Positions 18,301 through 26,933 of a stretch of DNA of 64,000 bases are shown one piece after another. The stretch comes from Bacillota bacterium (GTDB lineage Bacteria; Bacillota; Clostridia; Christensenellales; Aristaeellaceae): the NCBI GenBank assembly GCA_023404715.1, contig JAEYAR010000093.1:87729-151728 (forward strand), read 5' to 3'. A program made the position numbers and the translations under genes. The notes beneath the pieces were generated by a model that worked only from the letters and a program-made list of their open reading frames with translations, searched no databases and had not been told where the DNA came from. The first letter of the stretch is position 1, and every line of letters starts with the position of its first letter.

Positions 18301-20072
18301 GGAGCTATACGTTCTCCTTTTCCATGATGGACGAGCAGGGCGATATTTGCACCAAGAACATGACGGTGACCGCAATCGATCTGCGGCTCGGGAGGGCTTG
18401 CTTATCGCGAACGGATATTACGGAATCCTTTTACGAACAACAGGGGCTTTTGCGCATGATCGCATATACGTTTGAATTGGCGGGCTTTATCGAGCTGAGC
18501 ACCGAGCGCTTGACGCTCTACACCCGTGAGATGGTGATTAAAAACCTGCCGCCCTATATCGTGGAGCGATATGACGAACGCGTGCCGCGCTTTGTAGAAC
18601 AATTCGGAACACGGCTCGACAAGGAGCAGATATGCGATCAATTTCGCCTTGCGTCGCTGCGCGGGCATCTGGCGCAAAAGCCGTCGGGATATGATTTCTT
18701 GTTTTCGTGCATGGAAGAGGAAGACGAGCGGTTTAAACAGGTCAACGTGTTGTGGGGCGATGTCAATCACAAGACGATCTGCCTCGTCCGCGCGGATGTG
18801 ACGGATATGCTGGCGGCCGAAAGGAAGGTGCAGCAGGCGCTTAAAGACGCCCTCGCGTCCGCAGAAGAGGCGAACCGTGCGAAAAGCGACTTTTTATCCG
18901 CGATGAGCCACGATATTCGAACGCCGATGAACGCCATCATGGGCATGACGTCGCTAGCCGCCGCCCATCTGGACGACCGCGCGCGAATCGCGGACTGTCT
19001 TGGTAAAATAGCGATCTCGTCCAAGCATTTGCTGAGCCTGATCAACGACATATTGGATATGAGTAAGATAGAGCAGTCCAAAATAACGTTGAACCGCGTG
19101 AGCATCTCCCTCGCCGGGCTGCTCGATCAGCTTTCCGCGATGCTGGGGCCGCAGGCCCGCAGCGCAGGGCTGCATTTTGCCATCCGCACCGGCGACATAC
19201 GCCATCCACAATTCTATGGCGATGCGCTGCGCATCAACCAGATCCTGATCAACATCTTGAGCAATGCGATTAAGTTTACGCCGACGCCCGGGGAGGTGGA
19301 GCTGCTCGCCGAAGAGCGGGAGCCTGTTCAAGGGCCGCGATACGTTCGCTATCGCTTTAAGGTGCGCGACACAGGGATCGGGATGGAGCCGTCCTTTCTA
19401 TCCCACATCTTTGAGCCCTTTACGAGAGGCGGCGGCGCGACGCGCGTAGAGGGGACGGGCCTTGGATTGAGCATCACAAAGGGGCTTGTCGATCGGATGG
19501 GCGGCGAGATCTCCGTCGAGAGCCGTCCGCATAAAGGAACGACATTTTGTGTGGAGCTGGAGTTCGAATGGTGCGCAAAGCAAATGCAGGAGGTGGAGAC
19601 GCCCGTATTTTCGATGCTGCAAGACGGCGATCGAGCTTTCGTCGACTGCCGTTTCCTGATCGCGGAAGACAATGAGATCAACGCGGAAATCCTCAGCGAG
19701 CTGCTGCGCATCGAGGGGGCGGACGCCGCCGTGGTCTCTGACGGCGCCCAGGCGGTCGAGGCATTTGCCAAGGCGCAGCCGGGGACCTATGACGCGATTT
19801 TGATGGACATACAGATGCCGGTGATGAACGGATATGAAGCCACCCGCGCCATACGGAGGCTGCACAGGGCGGACGCGAGGGAGATTCCGATCCTCGCGAT
19901 GACCGCAAATGCGTTTTCGGAGGACGTGCAGGCAGCCATGGAAGCCGGAATGAACGCGCACTTGGCCAAGCCTGTCGACGTGAATGTGCTGCGGGCGGAG
20001 CTGCGAAGGGCGCTTGAAGCAAGGGCTGTATGTGCACGGACAAACCGGGTGGACGGCGACGGGCGCGCGTGA
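15393..20072 (+). CDS. Giant multi-PAS hybrid histidine kinase
   Basis: 1559 aa cytoplasmic sensor kinase without clear membrane helices. At least six PAS-like domains are strung together over about 1-1140; several share the opening N.IPGGIA(V/S)YR and a closing region like RFYAVF.D.(T/S). Two PAS units carry a cysteine motif, RPCPFC near 50 and APCAFC near 560. Then come HisKA (SHDIRTPMNAIMGM, phospho-acceptor H1173), a HATPase domain (NILSNAIKF, DTGIGM, GTGLGLSI) and a receiver (LIAEDNEINAEIL, phospho-acceptor D1472 in ILMDIQMPVMNG). An ATG at 15342 is in frame, but GGAGGAAGG precedes the ATG at 15393. No cognate output regulator is adjacent. The signal is unknown; paired cysteines could bind metal or respond to redox state. 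Confidence 0.92.
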   Translation: MIQGLPSQTGQLRDVLDYAPIAVFVCALKNGKLLYANQAARALLPSREGLEAYTCYQMAGVDRPCPFCQAEKMNRTELLVREFVHPQSRRIFQLSGKLIDWVGEPAHIEYIVDITEIRHKDERAKALREELEATLGNIPCGLSVYRFDADRITPLYHNPAFYEIMGYSREHIRAVEKETDYLGVHPQDLQALQDKIADAILKCEKLLHIYRVWNDEKAQYRWIRLDGAVKAQEDGAKLLYGIYSDVSEQKRLEKELMSANEKMQDVVNAIPGGVAIYRVSDIFETVYFSDGVPELSGYTVSEYRELARRDAVEMTYWEDTAMVIAKAREVIDTRGTAQIEFRKQHRDGHIVWVRAQIRWMGEENGYPLLHCVFHNISDFKEAQLEMSHLVNSIPGGIASYRVEGGRFYPTFFSDGVLALSGYTREEYEALLRCDAFGVIYEPDKPRVHTAAREAVASGGVLDIYFRMRHKEGNLIWVHVNGRRMGPLAQTMRFYAVFTGMSAETRLFQSIANETADGIYVIDRENYDLLYVNESKELFVKDRDCLARKCYAALHGQDAPCAFCTLKSHLPDGQDHEMVMPEEGRFYSTRFRETDWNGIPAYVKYVRDITDEIKTRREKERLEQYFQSVVKNLPGGIAVIRNEGDGRMAPEYLSDGFAEMTGMRPEEAWRVYRQDILAGVHAQDREAVKAQMDAFIVGGASREEFVYRLKKGVDGYVWVKNTVSLIQSEGAQSRFYAVYQDITKERLEQERVRRQYQELILKHYRTPGPDALLVGHCNLTQGKLFDVVDYTHANLIELFGVDRMRFYNGLAGFVSDLAERKAFLETFENTSLLVAFADGCMKRQLKCFIHLPGETTGRYVRFVMHMVATPDSDDVTGILTVTDVTEKAITDQILHRLSVTGYDMVADVDMIRDRYTVLSSGENAYWLPPQQGRHSEWVTHMLQTRIVPRDQARYEAALCLEGMRRRLQQEGSYTFSFSMMDEQGDICTKNMTVTAIDLRLGRACLSRTDITESFYEQQGLLRMIAYTFELAGFIELSTERLTLYTREMVIKNLPPYIVERYDERVPRFVEQFGTRLDKEQICDQFRLASLRGHLAQKPSGYDFLFSCMEEEDERFKQVNVLWGDVNHKTICLVRADVTDMLAAERKVQQALKDALASAEEANRAKSDFLSAMSHDIRTPMNAIMGMTSLAAAHLDDRARIADCLGKIAISSKHLLSLINDILDMSKIEQSKITLNRVSISLAGLLDQLSAMLGPQARSAGLHFAIRTGDIRHPQFYGDALRINQILINILSNAIKFTPTPGEVELLAEEREPVQGPRYVRYRFKVRDTGIGMEPSFLSHIFEPFTRGGGATRVEGTGLGLSITKGLVDRMGGEISVESRPHKGTTFCVELEFEWCAKQMQEVETPVFSMLQDGDRAFVDCRFLIAEDNEINAEILSELLRIEGADAAVVSDGAQAVEAFAKAQPGTYDAILMDIQMPVMNGYEATRAIRRLHRADAREIPILAMTANAFSEDVQAAMEAGMNAHLAKPVDVNVLRAELRRALEARAVCARTNRVDGDGRA

Positions 20073-20108
20073 TACGCCCGGAATGATGCGAGTTGAAAAC
20101 GTTGCGAA

Positions 20109-20151
20109 AAAGACAGCGCAGCGATCCCGTAAAGGGCGCCGCGCTGTCTTT
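20109..20151. terminator. Bidirectional terminator between kinase and ABC exporter
   Basis: AAAGACAGCGC (20109-20119) pairs perfectly with GCGCTGTCTTT (20141-20151). It lies between two convergent genes, 37 bases after one stop and 23 before the other. The T-runs are short on both strands. Confidence 0.7.
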
Positions 20152-20173
20152 GCATTTCGATAGGACGCGTGAT

Positions 20174-21916
20174 TTACGCGTTTTGAACGAACTGGCTGTT
20201 GTACAGCTTCGCATAGAAACCGCCCTTTTGAAGCAGCTCCTCATGGCGGCCCTGCTCGACGATGTCGCCGTCTTGCATGACGAGGATGATGTCCGCCTCG
20301 CGGATGGTCGACAGCCTGTGGGCGACGATGAAGCTCGTACGCCCCAGCGTCATCTCGTCAAACGCTTTTTGGATGCGTTGCTCGGTGCGCGTATCGATGG
20401 AGCTGGTGGCCTCGTCCAGGATGAGCAACGGCGGGTCGCAGAGCATTACGCGCGCGATGCACAGCAATTGGCGTTGGCCTTGCGACAGGTTTGCGCCGCT
20501 CTCTGAGACGGGCGTATCATAACCTTGGGGCAGGCGCTTGATAAAGCTATGCGCATGCGCGGCCTTGGCCGCCTGTACGACCTCGTTCAGCGAAGCGTCT
20601 GGTCTCCCATAGGCGATGTTTTCGCGGATGGTACCGCCCAGCAGCCAGCTCTCTTGCAGCACCATGCCGAAGAGGCTGCGCAGGCCGCCGCGCGACATCT
20701 CGCGGATGTCGCGCCCGTCGACGCGGATTGTCCCGCTGTCCAGCTCGTAAAAGCGCATGAGCAGGTTGACCAGCGTCGTCTTGCCGGCGCCGGTTGGGCC
20801 GACGATGGCGACATGCTGCCCCGCCTTGACGGAAAGATTCAGATCGCGAATGAGCGTGCGTCCAGGCGCATAACCGAATGAGACGCTTTCAAACGAAACG
20901 TCGCCCCGTATGTTTCGCACAGGCGCGAGCCCTTCGGCGTCGGGTAGCTGCTCCTCCTCGTCCAGCAGGTGGAAGAGGCGCTGCGCCGCGGCAAAGGCGG
21001 TCTGAATCTGAGCGAGCACGCCGCTGATTTCGTTAAACGGCTTCGTATATTGGTTCGCATAGGTGAGAAAGGCCGATAGGCCGCCGATGCTGAGGCGGCC
21101 GGAGGCGAGCGAAACCAGCGCGCCGACCACGCCGACCGCGACGTAGACGCCGTTGTTTACAAAGCGCGTACACGGGTTGACGAGCGCGGAGAAGACCTGC
21201 GCCTTAAAGCCGCATCTGCGCAGCCGCTCGTTGATCTCGCCGAACGTCCGCTGTGCGCTCTGCTCATAGCCGAACGTGCGGACCAGCTTTTGATTGCCGA
21301 TCATCTCGCTGACATATCCGCTCAGCTCGCCCTGCGTCTGCGATTGCTCGCGAAAGAGCGCATGCGAACGGCGCGTGATGAGCGCGGCCACGGCGATAGA
21401 CAGCGGCGTGATGAGGATGACGACGAGCGTGACCACCGGGCTCAGACGCAGCATGAACGCAAGCGTGCCCGCAATTGTCGCCACGCCGGTAAACAAATGG
21501 GTCAAGCCTTGCAGGAGCCCGTCTGAGACGGCCTCAGCATCCGCCACGATGCGGGCGACGGTATCGCCGTGCGCCGTATGATCGATATAGGAAAGCGGCA
21601 GTCGGTTGAGCTTGTGAAAGGCGTCCGTGCGCAGGCTGCGTACGGTGCGGTAGCTGACGACGTTGTTGAAGTAGCCCAGCAGCCAGGTGACCGCAGCTGC
21701 GAGCACGTATAGCCCGGCAAGCTGCAGCGTGAGGCGGGCGAGCGAAGCGAAGTCCACCTGCCCGGCGCCGATGAGCAGATCCACCCCTTCCCCGACGAGG
21801 AGCGGCCCGGCGAGCGAGAGCGCTACGCTGACGGCCGCGCTGAGCAGGGCGGCGACGAGAAAGCCGCGGCTGCCTTTGATGTAGCGCCATAGGCGCAAAA
21901 GCACGTTTTTTTTCAT
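20174..21916 (-). CDS. ABC exporter half-transporter, catalytic subunit
   Basis: 580 aa type-IV ABC half-transporter: six membrane helices (about 1-315) followed by a nucleotide-binding domain. Walker A is GPTGAGKTT, signature LSQGQRQLL and Walker B LLILDEATS with the catalytic glutamate intact. Together with its partner this matches the TM288-like half of heterodimeric exporters (TM287/288, BmrCD, LmrCD). The true start is the ATG at 21916, which overlaps the stop of the partner gene (ATGA) and has AGGAGG upstream; an in-frame codon at 21973 lies inside the partner gene. Substrate unknown: drugs or lipids are typical. Confidence 0.92.
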   Translation of the reverse strand: MKKNVLLRLWRYIKGSRGFLVAALLSAAVSVALSLAGPLLVGEGVDLLIGAGQVDFASLARLTLQLAGLYVLAAAVTWLLGYFNNVVSYRTVRSLRTDAFHKLNRLPLSYIDHTAHGDTVARIVADAEAVSDGLLQGLTHLFTGVATIAGTLAFMLRLSPVVTLVVILITPLSIAVAALITRRSHALFREQSQTQGELSGYVSEMIGNQKLVRTFGYEQSAQRTFGEINERLRRCGFKAQVFSALVNPCTRFVNNGVYVAVGVVGALVSLASGRLSIGGLSAFLTYANQYTKPFNEISGVLAQIQTAFAAAQRLFHLLDEEEQLPDAEGLAPVRNIRGDVSFESVSFGYAPGRTLIRDLNLSVKAGQHVAIVGPTGAGKTTLVNLLMRFYELDSGTIRVDGRDIREMSRGGLRSLFGMVLQESWLLGGTIRENIAYGRPDASLNEVVQAAKAAHAHSFIKRLPQGYDTPVSESGANLSQGQRQLLCIARVMLCDPPLLILDEATSSIDTRTEQRIQKAFDEMTLGRTSFIVAHRLSTIREADIILVMQDGDIVEQGRHEELLQKGGFYAKLYNSQFVQNA

Positions 21917-23640
21917 CGTTTGGCCTCCTCCGTGCTGAGTTGCGAGAGGCAGATTTCGCGGTAAATCTCGCAACGCTCCAGGAGCTGCGCGTGTGCGCCG
22001 ACGTCGACCGCCCGGCCATCGTCGAGCACGACGATCTGGTCCGCCTGCCGGATCGCGCTCGCGCGCTGAGAGACGATGAAGACCGTCATGTCCTTCGTAT
22101 CCTCGTGAATGGCCCGGCGCAGCGCCGCGTCGGTCTGAAAATCGAGCGCGCTGGCGCTGTCGTCCAGGATGAGGATGCGGGGCTTGCGTACCAGCGCGCG
22201 GGCGATGGTAAGGCGCTGCTTTTGACCGCCCGACAGGTTCTTACCGCCTTCCTCAATTTGGAAGTCGAGCTTGCCGGGCAGTCGGTCGACAAACGCCTTC
22301 GCCTGCGCGATCTCGAGCGCATGCCAGAGCTGCGCGTCCGTCGCATCCTGCTTCCCCATGCGCAGGTTCTTGCGCACGCTGCCGCTCACTAGCGCAGCCG
22401 ACTGCGGCACAAAGCCGATCATGCCGCGCAACGCGCTGAGCGGATAGTCCTGCACGGGCGTGCCAAAGACGCGCACGCATCCGTTTTGTGCGTCGTAAAA
22501 GCGAGGAATGAGCGAAACGAGCGTGGATTTACCCGATCCCGTACCGCCGATGACGCCCACCGTTTGCCCTGCCGGCACGCGCAGGTCGATCTGCGAGAGC
22601 GCATCTTCGCCTTCCTGATGATAGGCGAAAGACACGCGCTCGAACACGACGGCGTTTTGTGGATCGGATGCGCTTTGCTTCCCTGTATCCGCGATGGAGG
22701 AGGCGCAATCAAACACCTCTTCAATGCGCGTAAGGGAGGCGCCAGCCTTGGTGAATGTCGTCACGAGGTTTGCGACGACGACGATCTGCAGGGCGATCTG
22801 TGTGACGTAGCTGATGAAGGCGATGACGACGCCCTGCGAGAGCAGACCGCGTTGCACCTGCGCGCCGCCGAGCCAGAGGATCGCGAGGATGCCAAAGTTC
22901 ATCACGACGGAGGTGGCGGGGTTCAGCAGCGCGGAGAGACGGCCGACCCGTACGGCGGCGCCGGTATAATCATCGGCCGCCTTTTGAAAGCGCGCTTCCT
23001 CGTGCGCTTGCTTGGAAAACGCGCGCACGACGCGGGCGCCCTCGAGGTTTTCGCGGCTGATGCGGGCGATCCTGTCCAGCTTTTTTTGAAGCTGGCTGAA
23101 ATAGGGGATGCTGCGCCGCATGACGAGGTAGAGCACGAGGGCGATGAGCGGCGTGATGACGAGAAAGACGAGCGACAGCCGTAGGTCGAGGCACATCGCC
23201 ATGACGATGGAGCCGATGCACAGGAATGGCGCGCGCACGACGAGGCGTATGAGCATCGCCAGCGCGTATTGCAGCTGGTTTACGTCCGCGGTGATACGCG
23301 TGATCAGGGAGGCCGTGCCAAAGCGGTCGATCTCCGCGTGCGAGAGTGTGTTTAAATGGCTAAATACGTCGCCCCGTAGCTGCGTACCGAAGTTTTGCGA
23401 CGCGCGCGATGCGACGACCTGGCACACTAGCGCCGTCGCAAGCCCGACAAAGGCGATGAGCAGCATGAGCGCGCCCCGCGTGAAGACGACAGATTTATCG
23501 CCGAGCTTGACGCCCTCGTCGATAAGCTGGGCCATCACCAGCGGCAAGAACAGCTCCAGCACCGCCTCGACCAGCTTGAACGACTGGCCGAGGAGAATGT
23601 CGCGCCGGTATCGGGGAAAATAACGCCGGATGAGATGCAA
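21913..23640 (-). CDS. ABC exporter half-transporter, degenerate-site subunit
   Basis: 575 aa half-transporter. Walker A is GGTGSGKST, signature LSGGQKQR, but Walker B reads ILILDDSAS, with aspartate where the catalytic glutamate is expected. That is the TM287-like half of a heterodimer with one non-catalytic ATP site, and the order (degenerate half first, catalytic half second) is usual. The start is TTG at 23640 with AAGGG 5 bases upstream. A LysR gene is divergent at 23758 and may control the pair. Confidence 0.92.
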   Translation of the reverse strand: MHLIRRYFPRYRRDILLGQSFKLVEAVLELFLPLVMAQLIDEGVKLGDKSVVFTRGALMLLIAFVGLATALVCQVVASRASQNFGTQLRGDVFSHLNTLSHAEIDRFGTASLITRITADVNQLQYALAMLIRLVVRAPFLCIGSIVMAMCLDLRLSLVFLVITPLIALVLYLVMRRSIPYFSQLQKKLDRIARISRENLEGARVVRAFSKQAHEEARFQKAADDYTGAAVRVGRLSALLNPATSVVMNFGILAILWLGGAQVQRGLLSQGVVIAFISYVTQIALQIVVVANLVTTFTKAGASLTRIEEVFDCASSIADTGKQSASDPQNAVVFERVSFAYHQEGEDALSQIDLRVPAGQTVGVIGGTGSGKSTLVSLIPRFYDAQNGCVRVFGTPVQDYPLSALRGMIGFVPQSAALVSGSVRKNLRMGKQDATDAQLWHALEIAQAKAFVDRLPGKLDFQIEEGGKNLSGGQKQRLTIARALVRKPRILILDDSASALDFQTDAALRRAIHEDTKDMTVFIVSQRASAIRQADQIVVLDDGRAVDVGAHAQLLERCEIYREICLSQLSTEEAKR

Positions 23641-23680
23641 GCGAACCCTTCTTCCTCTATGTATCTTTCAACGCAATGGT

Positions 23681-23709
23681 ATTGTAGCACAAAACCTGCT
23701 ATAATAAAA
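23681..23709. promoter_or_regulatory. Divergent promoter region, ABC exporter / LysR
   Basis: TATAAT (23700-23705, plus strand) could serve the LysR gene and ATTGTA (23681-23686, TACAAT on the minus strand) the exporter. Neither has a good -35. The AT-rich stretch 23700-23745 with repeated TATGC/ATATG words is the likely LysR binding area. Confidence 0.35.
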
Positions 23710-23757
23710 ATATGCATTTAATATGCGCGTCATATGTAAAAAATATAGGAGGCCGCT

Positions 23758-24630
23758 ATGAATCTCAAACAGCTTGCGTATTTTACCGCCATTGCCGAAG
23801 CGGGGAGCATCACCGAGGCGGCGGGGCAGCTGCACATCGCCCAACCGCCGCTCAGCCAGCAGCTGCGCGCGCTGGAGGAGGAACTGGGCGTGCGGCTCGT
23901 CGTGCGCGGCCCGCGGAGGTGCACGCTCACCGAGGCGGGGAAGCGCCTCTATTCGCGCGCTCAGCAGATCCTGGAGCTGACGGAGACGACGCGCAGCGAG
24001 ATGAATAGCCTGGCGGGAGGAGGAGCGCCTGAGCTGCGCATCGGCATGATTTCGTCCTCCGGCGGCATGCTGATGCACGCGGGCATGCGGCGGTTCATCG
24101 CCGAGCATCCGCAGGTGTGCTTCAAAATTTACGAGCAAAATACGTTCGGGGTGATGGAGCTGTTGCGCCAGGGACTGGTCGACTTGGGCATCGTACGCAC
24201 GCCTTTTTCGCGCGAGGGGCTGGATTGCATCGCCTTTGAGCCGGAGCCTATGATCGCCGCATGGAATAAGCGCGTGGACTTTGGCGTGCCGGAGGGCGCC
24301 GTTACGCTGAAGGAAGCGAGCGGATGGCCGCTGACGATCTATAGGCGGTTTGAGCGTCTATTGGAGGATACTTGCCGCGCGCAGGGCTTGCGGCTGAACG
24401 TGCGCTGCTACAGCGACGATGCGCGGACCGCCCTGCAGTGGGCGCACGCGGGGCTGGGCGTGGCGGTCGTGCCCCGATGCGCGCTCGCCCTCGTCGACAG
24501 CTCGGACATGGACTATCGCCCGTTTGCGCAGAGAGCTCTCGAAACGCAGATCTGCGCGGTGTGGCCCAAGAAGCGTACGCTTTCGCGCGTAGCGGAGGCA
24601 TGTATACAGGCGTTACGAAGTGGAATATAA
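23758..24630 (+). CDS. LysR-family transcription regulator
   Basis: 290 aa. The N-terminal winged helix-turn-helix is complete (MNLKQLAYFTAIAEAGSIT, then AAGQLHIAQPPLSQQLRALE), followed by the long linker helix and a periplasmic-binding-like effector domain (about 90-290). AGGAGG lies 6 bases before the ATG. It is divergent to the two ABC exporter genes, so it likely regulates them and itself. The effector is not predictable. Confidence 0.93.
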   Translation: MNLKQLAYFTAIAEAGSITEAAGQLHIAQPPLSQQLRALEEELGVRLVVRGPRRCTLTEAGKRLYSRAQQILELTETTRSEMNSLAGGGAPELRIGMISSSGGMLMHAGMRRFIAEHPQVCFKIYEQNTFGVMELLRQGLVDLGIVRTPFSREGLDCIAFEPEPMIAAWNKRVDFGVPEGAVTLKEASGWPLTIYRRFERLLEDTCRAQGLRLNVRCYSDDARTALQWAHAGLGVAVVPRCALALVDSSDMDYRPFAQRALETQICAVWPKKRTLSRVAEACIQALRSGI

Positions 24631-24635
24631 AAGCC

Positions 24636-24666
24636 TTGACTCTCCACCTTACATTAGGTTTATACT
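24636..24666 (+). promoter_or_regulatory. MerR-type promoter with 19-bp spacer
   Basis: TTGACT (24636-24641), a 19-base spacer, then TATACT (24661-24666). The overlong spacer and the imperfect dyad ACCTTACATTAGGT inside it are the signature of MerR-family promoters, in which the regulator untwists the DNA to realign the two boxes. It sits 47 bases upstream of the MerR gene, so autoregulation is likely. Confidence 0.8.
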
Positions 24667-24712
24667 GCATACAGAGGGGCCCTTTGACAAAAAGCATACA
24701 GAGGTGAGTGAG

Positions 24713-25999
24713 ATGAAAATTGGAGAATTCGCTCAAATATGTCAAACAAAAATATCCGTCCTTAGTCATTACGACAAGCAAGGACTGCTGTCCCCCGATT
24801 ATATCGATCGTTTTACCGGCTATCGATACTACGCAAAGGAACAGATCGAGATATTTATGCGGATTTCTGCGCTTAAAAAAGCCGGGCTTTCGCTATGTGA
24901 GATTAGAGCAATGTTGGAAGATTCACAAAATGGCGCTCGGATTATCGAACAGATCGAAAAAAAGAAAGCCGAGCTTTATGCTACCCTTTGCAACTTGGAA
25001 GATGCGAAGAGGTTGATGTTAGGAGGGGATACAGTGTATTCTATCATGGTTACGAGTACGTCGTCCGGCCTGAGAGCACAGAGCCCAAAGATTCGTGATG
25101 ACGAGTTTAACACGGTTTGCGATACGATGGAAAAAGAACTTACAGCCCAGGACTGTCAGCGTATCTCATCCTATGTTGCGCTACGTGAACCGGGCGAGGC
25201 AATCATTAGAGTTGGGTGTGATGTAATAAGGCTGAATAAGCAGATTTCTCCACTTGTCGAGGACATAAATCTGCCCTTTGCTGATGATTCATCTATCATA
25301 GGCAGATGGGATATCGTCGGAGAATATGCGGTCAAACAAGATTTTTTGGATCGGAGATCTGATTGTTATGATGTGATTCCAAATAGTACAAGATCGATTT
25401 ACTTTTTACCCGGTGGCGAACGCTATTGGTGTTATGGCTGGACTAGGGATAAACTTTTGATTGACACGGGCGACAGTACATCGGTTAACGACTACGAAGT
25501 GAAGGAGATGGATGGAGAACGATTTATGTTCGTTCAACTGAAGTCATATTATTATCGTCGCGGTGGGATACCCACTACGCTCGTATTGCGTCAGATCAAT
25601 CATATTGCCTATACGGCGCGGCAAATAGCGAAAAAGGACAATTTGGATATTCCTTTTGTTCCGGATGAACGAGTTCTTGGAAGCTGGAAAGCGCACAGTT
25701 ACTGTAATGAAAAGGAAGATTTTTCTCCGCGCCGGGCGAGTGAAAAACCATTATACTTCAGCCGCATTACGTTTTCTAAGGGCGGTAAATGTGTCAGTGA
25801 GTACGGAGGAGATAAGATTGAGGGGAAGGATATGCAAGAATGGACGCGGGGGTATGTTTTGCGAAAGTGGAATGATAGCGCTTGTGCATATGAAATTCAA
25901 ACCATAGACGGTGTGGATTTCTTGACGATTGAATGGAAAAGCGGTAATTATCGCTGGGGTGGTTTAGATACAGATTATTATGTGTTCGTAAGAGAATAA
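24713..25999 (+). CDS. MerR-family regulator with duplicated sensor domain
   Basis: 428 aa. Residues about 1-110 are a MerR DNA-binding domain and dimer helix (KIGEFAQICQTKISVLSHYD, then TGYRYYAKEQIEIFMRI). The remaining 300 residues hold two related beta-rich units of about 130 residues, each starting near a conserved tryptophan (GRWDIVGEY and GSWKAHSYC) and ending in similar strips (FMFVQLKSYYYRRGGIP and FLTIEWKSGNYRWGGLD). The second strip resembles the extracellular C-terminal repeats I recall from BlaR1-like M56 peptidases of Bacillota; that link is from memory. The start is at 24713; an open frame runs further up over the promoter, so the upstream part is not coding. No obvious target gene is adjacent. 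Confidence 0.88.
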   Translation: MKIGEFAQICQTKISVLSHYDKQGLLSPDYIDRFTGYRYYAKEQIEIFMRISALKKAGLSLCEIRAMLEDSQNGARIIEQIEKKKAELYATLCNLEDAKRLMLGGDTVYSIMVTSTSSGLRAQSPKIRDDEFNTVCDTMEKELTAQDCQRISSYVALREPGEAIIRVGCDVIRLNKQISPLVEDINLPFADDSSIIGRWDIVGEYAVKQDFLDRRSDCYDVIPNSTRSIYFLPGGERYWCYGWTRDKLLIDTGDSTSVNDYEVKEMDGERFMFVQLKSYYYRRGGIPTTLVLRQINHIAYTARQIAKKDNLDIPFVPDERVLGSWKAHSYCNEKEDFSPRRASEKPLYFSRITFSKGGKCVSEYGGDKIEGKDMQEWTRGYVLRKWNDSACAYEIQTIDGVDFLTIEWKSGNYRWGGLDTDYYVFVRE

Positions 26000-26013
26000 A
26001 AAGGCGCCCATAC

Positions 26014-26062
26014 AAAGGCCGGCGCGCCCGTACGCCTAATGAGGCGGGGCGCGCCGGCCTTT
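26014..26062. terminator. Bidirectional terminator, MerR / AraC
   Basis: A perfect 16-bp GC-rich stem (26014-26029 with 26047-26062) separates two convergent genes. It overlaps the stop codon of the minus-strand AraC gene by two bases. On the plus strand the stem is flanked by AAAGG/CCTTTAT. Confidence 0.85.
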
Positions 26063-26933
26063 ATCTCTTCGTCATCGCGGCCCTGTAGCGGCCGGGCGAA
26101 AGCTGCGTGTGCTTTTTGAAACAGCGAATAAAGTTCGCGTAGTCGTTGAAGCCGGATAGGATACAGGCGTCGGAGACGCTGCGCCCTTCTGAAAGGAGGG
26201 ATTTAGCCAGCGCGATGCGCTTGAGAATGATGTAATTTTGAATGGAGCAATGCGTCTCTTCCTTAAATCGGCGGCTTAGATAGGACTTGTTGAGGTAGAA
26301 ATGGCCGGCAATTCCCTCGAGCGTGAGCGGAGTCGTAAGGTGCGTATTGATATACTGCATGACGCTATAGGATAACTCCGGCATGGCGCTCTTACTTTCG
26401 TAGGTAGAGGAGATAAACGAGTGATTGATGAGCACCAGCATTTGCACCAGATGGGTAAAGGCCATTACGTCGCTGCCGTACGCCTGCGAGGCGAGGGCCG
26501 TATGTAAACGGTCCGTCAAAGTAAGGTAGGCGTCGAGGGCCCGGTCGCTCAGGCGCAGGATGTTTCCCTCCGTATGCAGGTCGCGCGAGAAACAGGCGAG
26601 CAGGTTGGTTTCCGGCGTGCACAGCGGCCGCATGAGCTCGGGCTGAAAATGCGTAGCCACGCGCTCGTAAGGCATATCGCCCCCTACCACATAGCGGTGA
26701 ATCTGAAAGCTGTTGAGCACGATGAGGTTGCCCCTCGTGAGGTGATATCTGCGGTCCTCGACGTAAAAGTCCGCATTGCCTCCTAAAAAGAGGTGGCATT
26801 CGAATACATCGTGCATGTGATAGGCGATCGATTGGGGCCCGGCGGTCAACATGTGATGGCTGCGAATCGATTCCGAAAAATGCTCCAGTAGCGGCGCATT
26901 CGATTCGGCTTGGGAGACGGACGGGCGCGGCAT
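26061..26933 (-). CDS. AraC-family regulator with cupin sensor
   Basis: 290 aa. The N-terminal half is a cupin-like sugar sensor (YHMHDVFECHLFLGG, then LIVLNSFQIHRY); the C-terminal 100 residues carry two helix-turn-helix units (LEGIAGHFYLNKSYLSRRF and FNDYANFIRCFKKH). An ATG at 26981 is in frame, but GGAGGG precedes the ATG at 26933 by 8 bases. It has no divergent partner operon next to it; the closest candidate target is the second glycan locus, whose LacI gene ends 137 bases upstream. Confidence 0.9.
   Translation of the reverse strand: MPRPSVSQAESNAPLLEHFSESIRSHHMLTAGPQSIAYHMHDVFECHLFLGGNADFYVEDRRYHLTRGNLIVLNSFQIHRYVVGGDMPYERVATHFQPELMRPLCTPETNLLACFSRDLHTEGNILRLSDRALDAYLTLTDRLHTALASQAYGSDVMAFTHLVQMLVLINHSFISSTYESKSAMPELSYSVMQYINTHLTTPLTLEGIAGHFYLNKSYLSRRFKEETHCSIQNYIILKRIALAKSLLSEGRSVSDACILSGFNDYANFIRCFKKHTQLSPGRYRAAMTKR

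Noticed and set aside
24620..24712. MerR gene starting at 24620
   Set aside because: The extra codons cover the -35, spacer and -10 of the MerR-type promoter; the real HTH begins at 24713.
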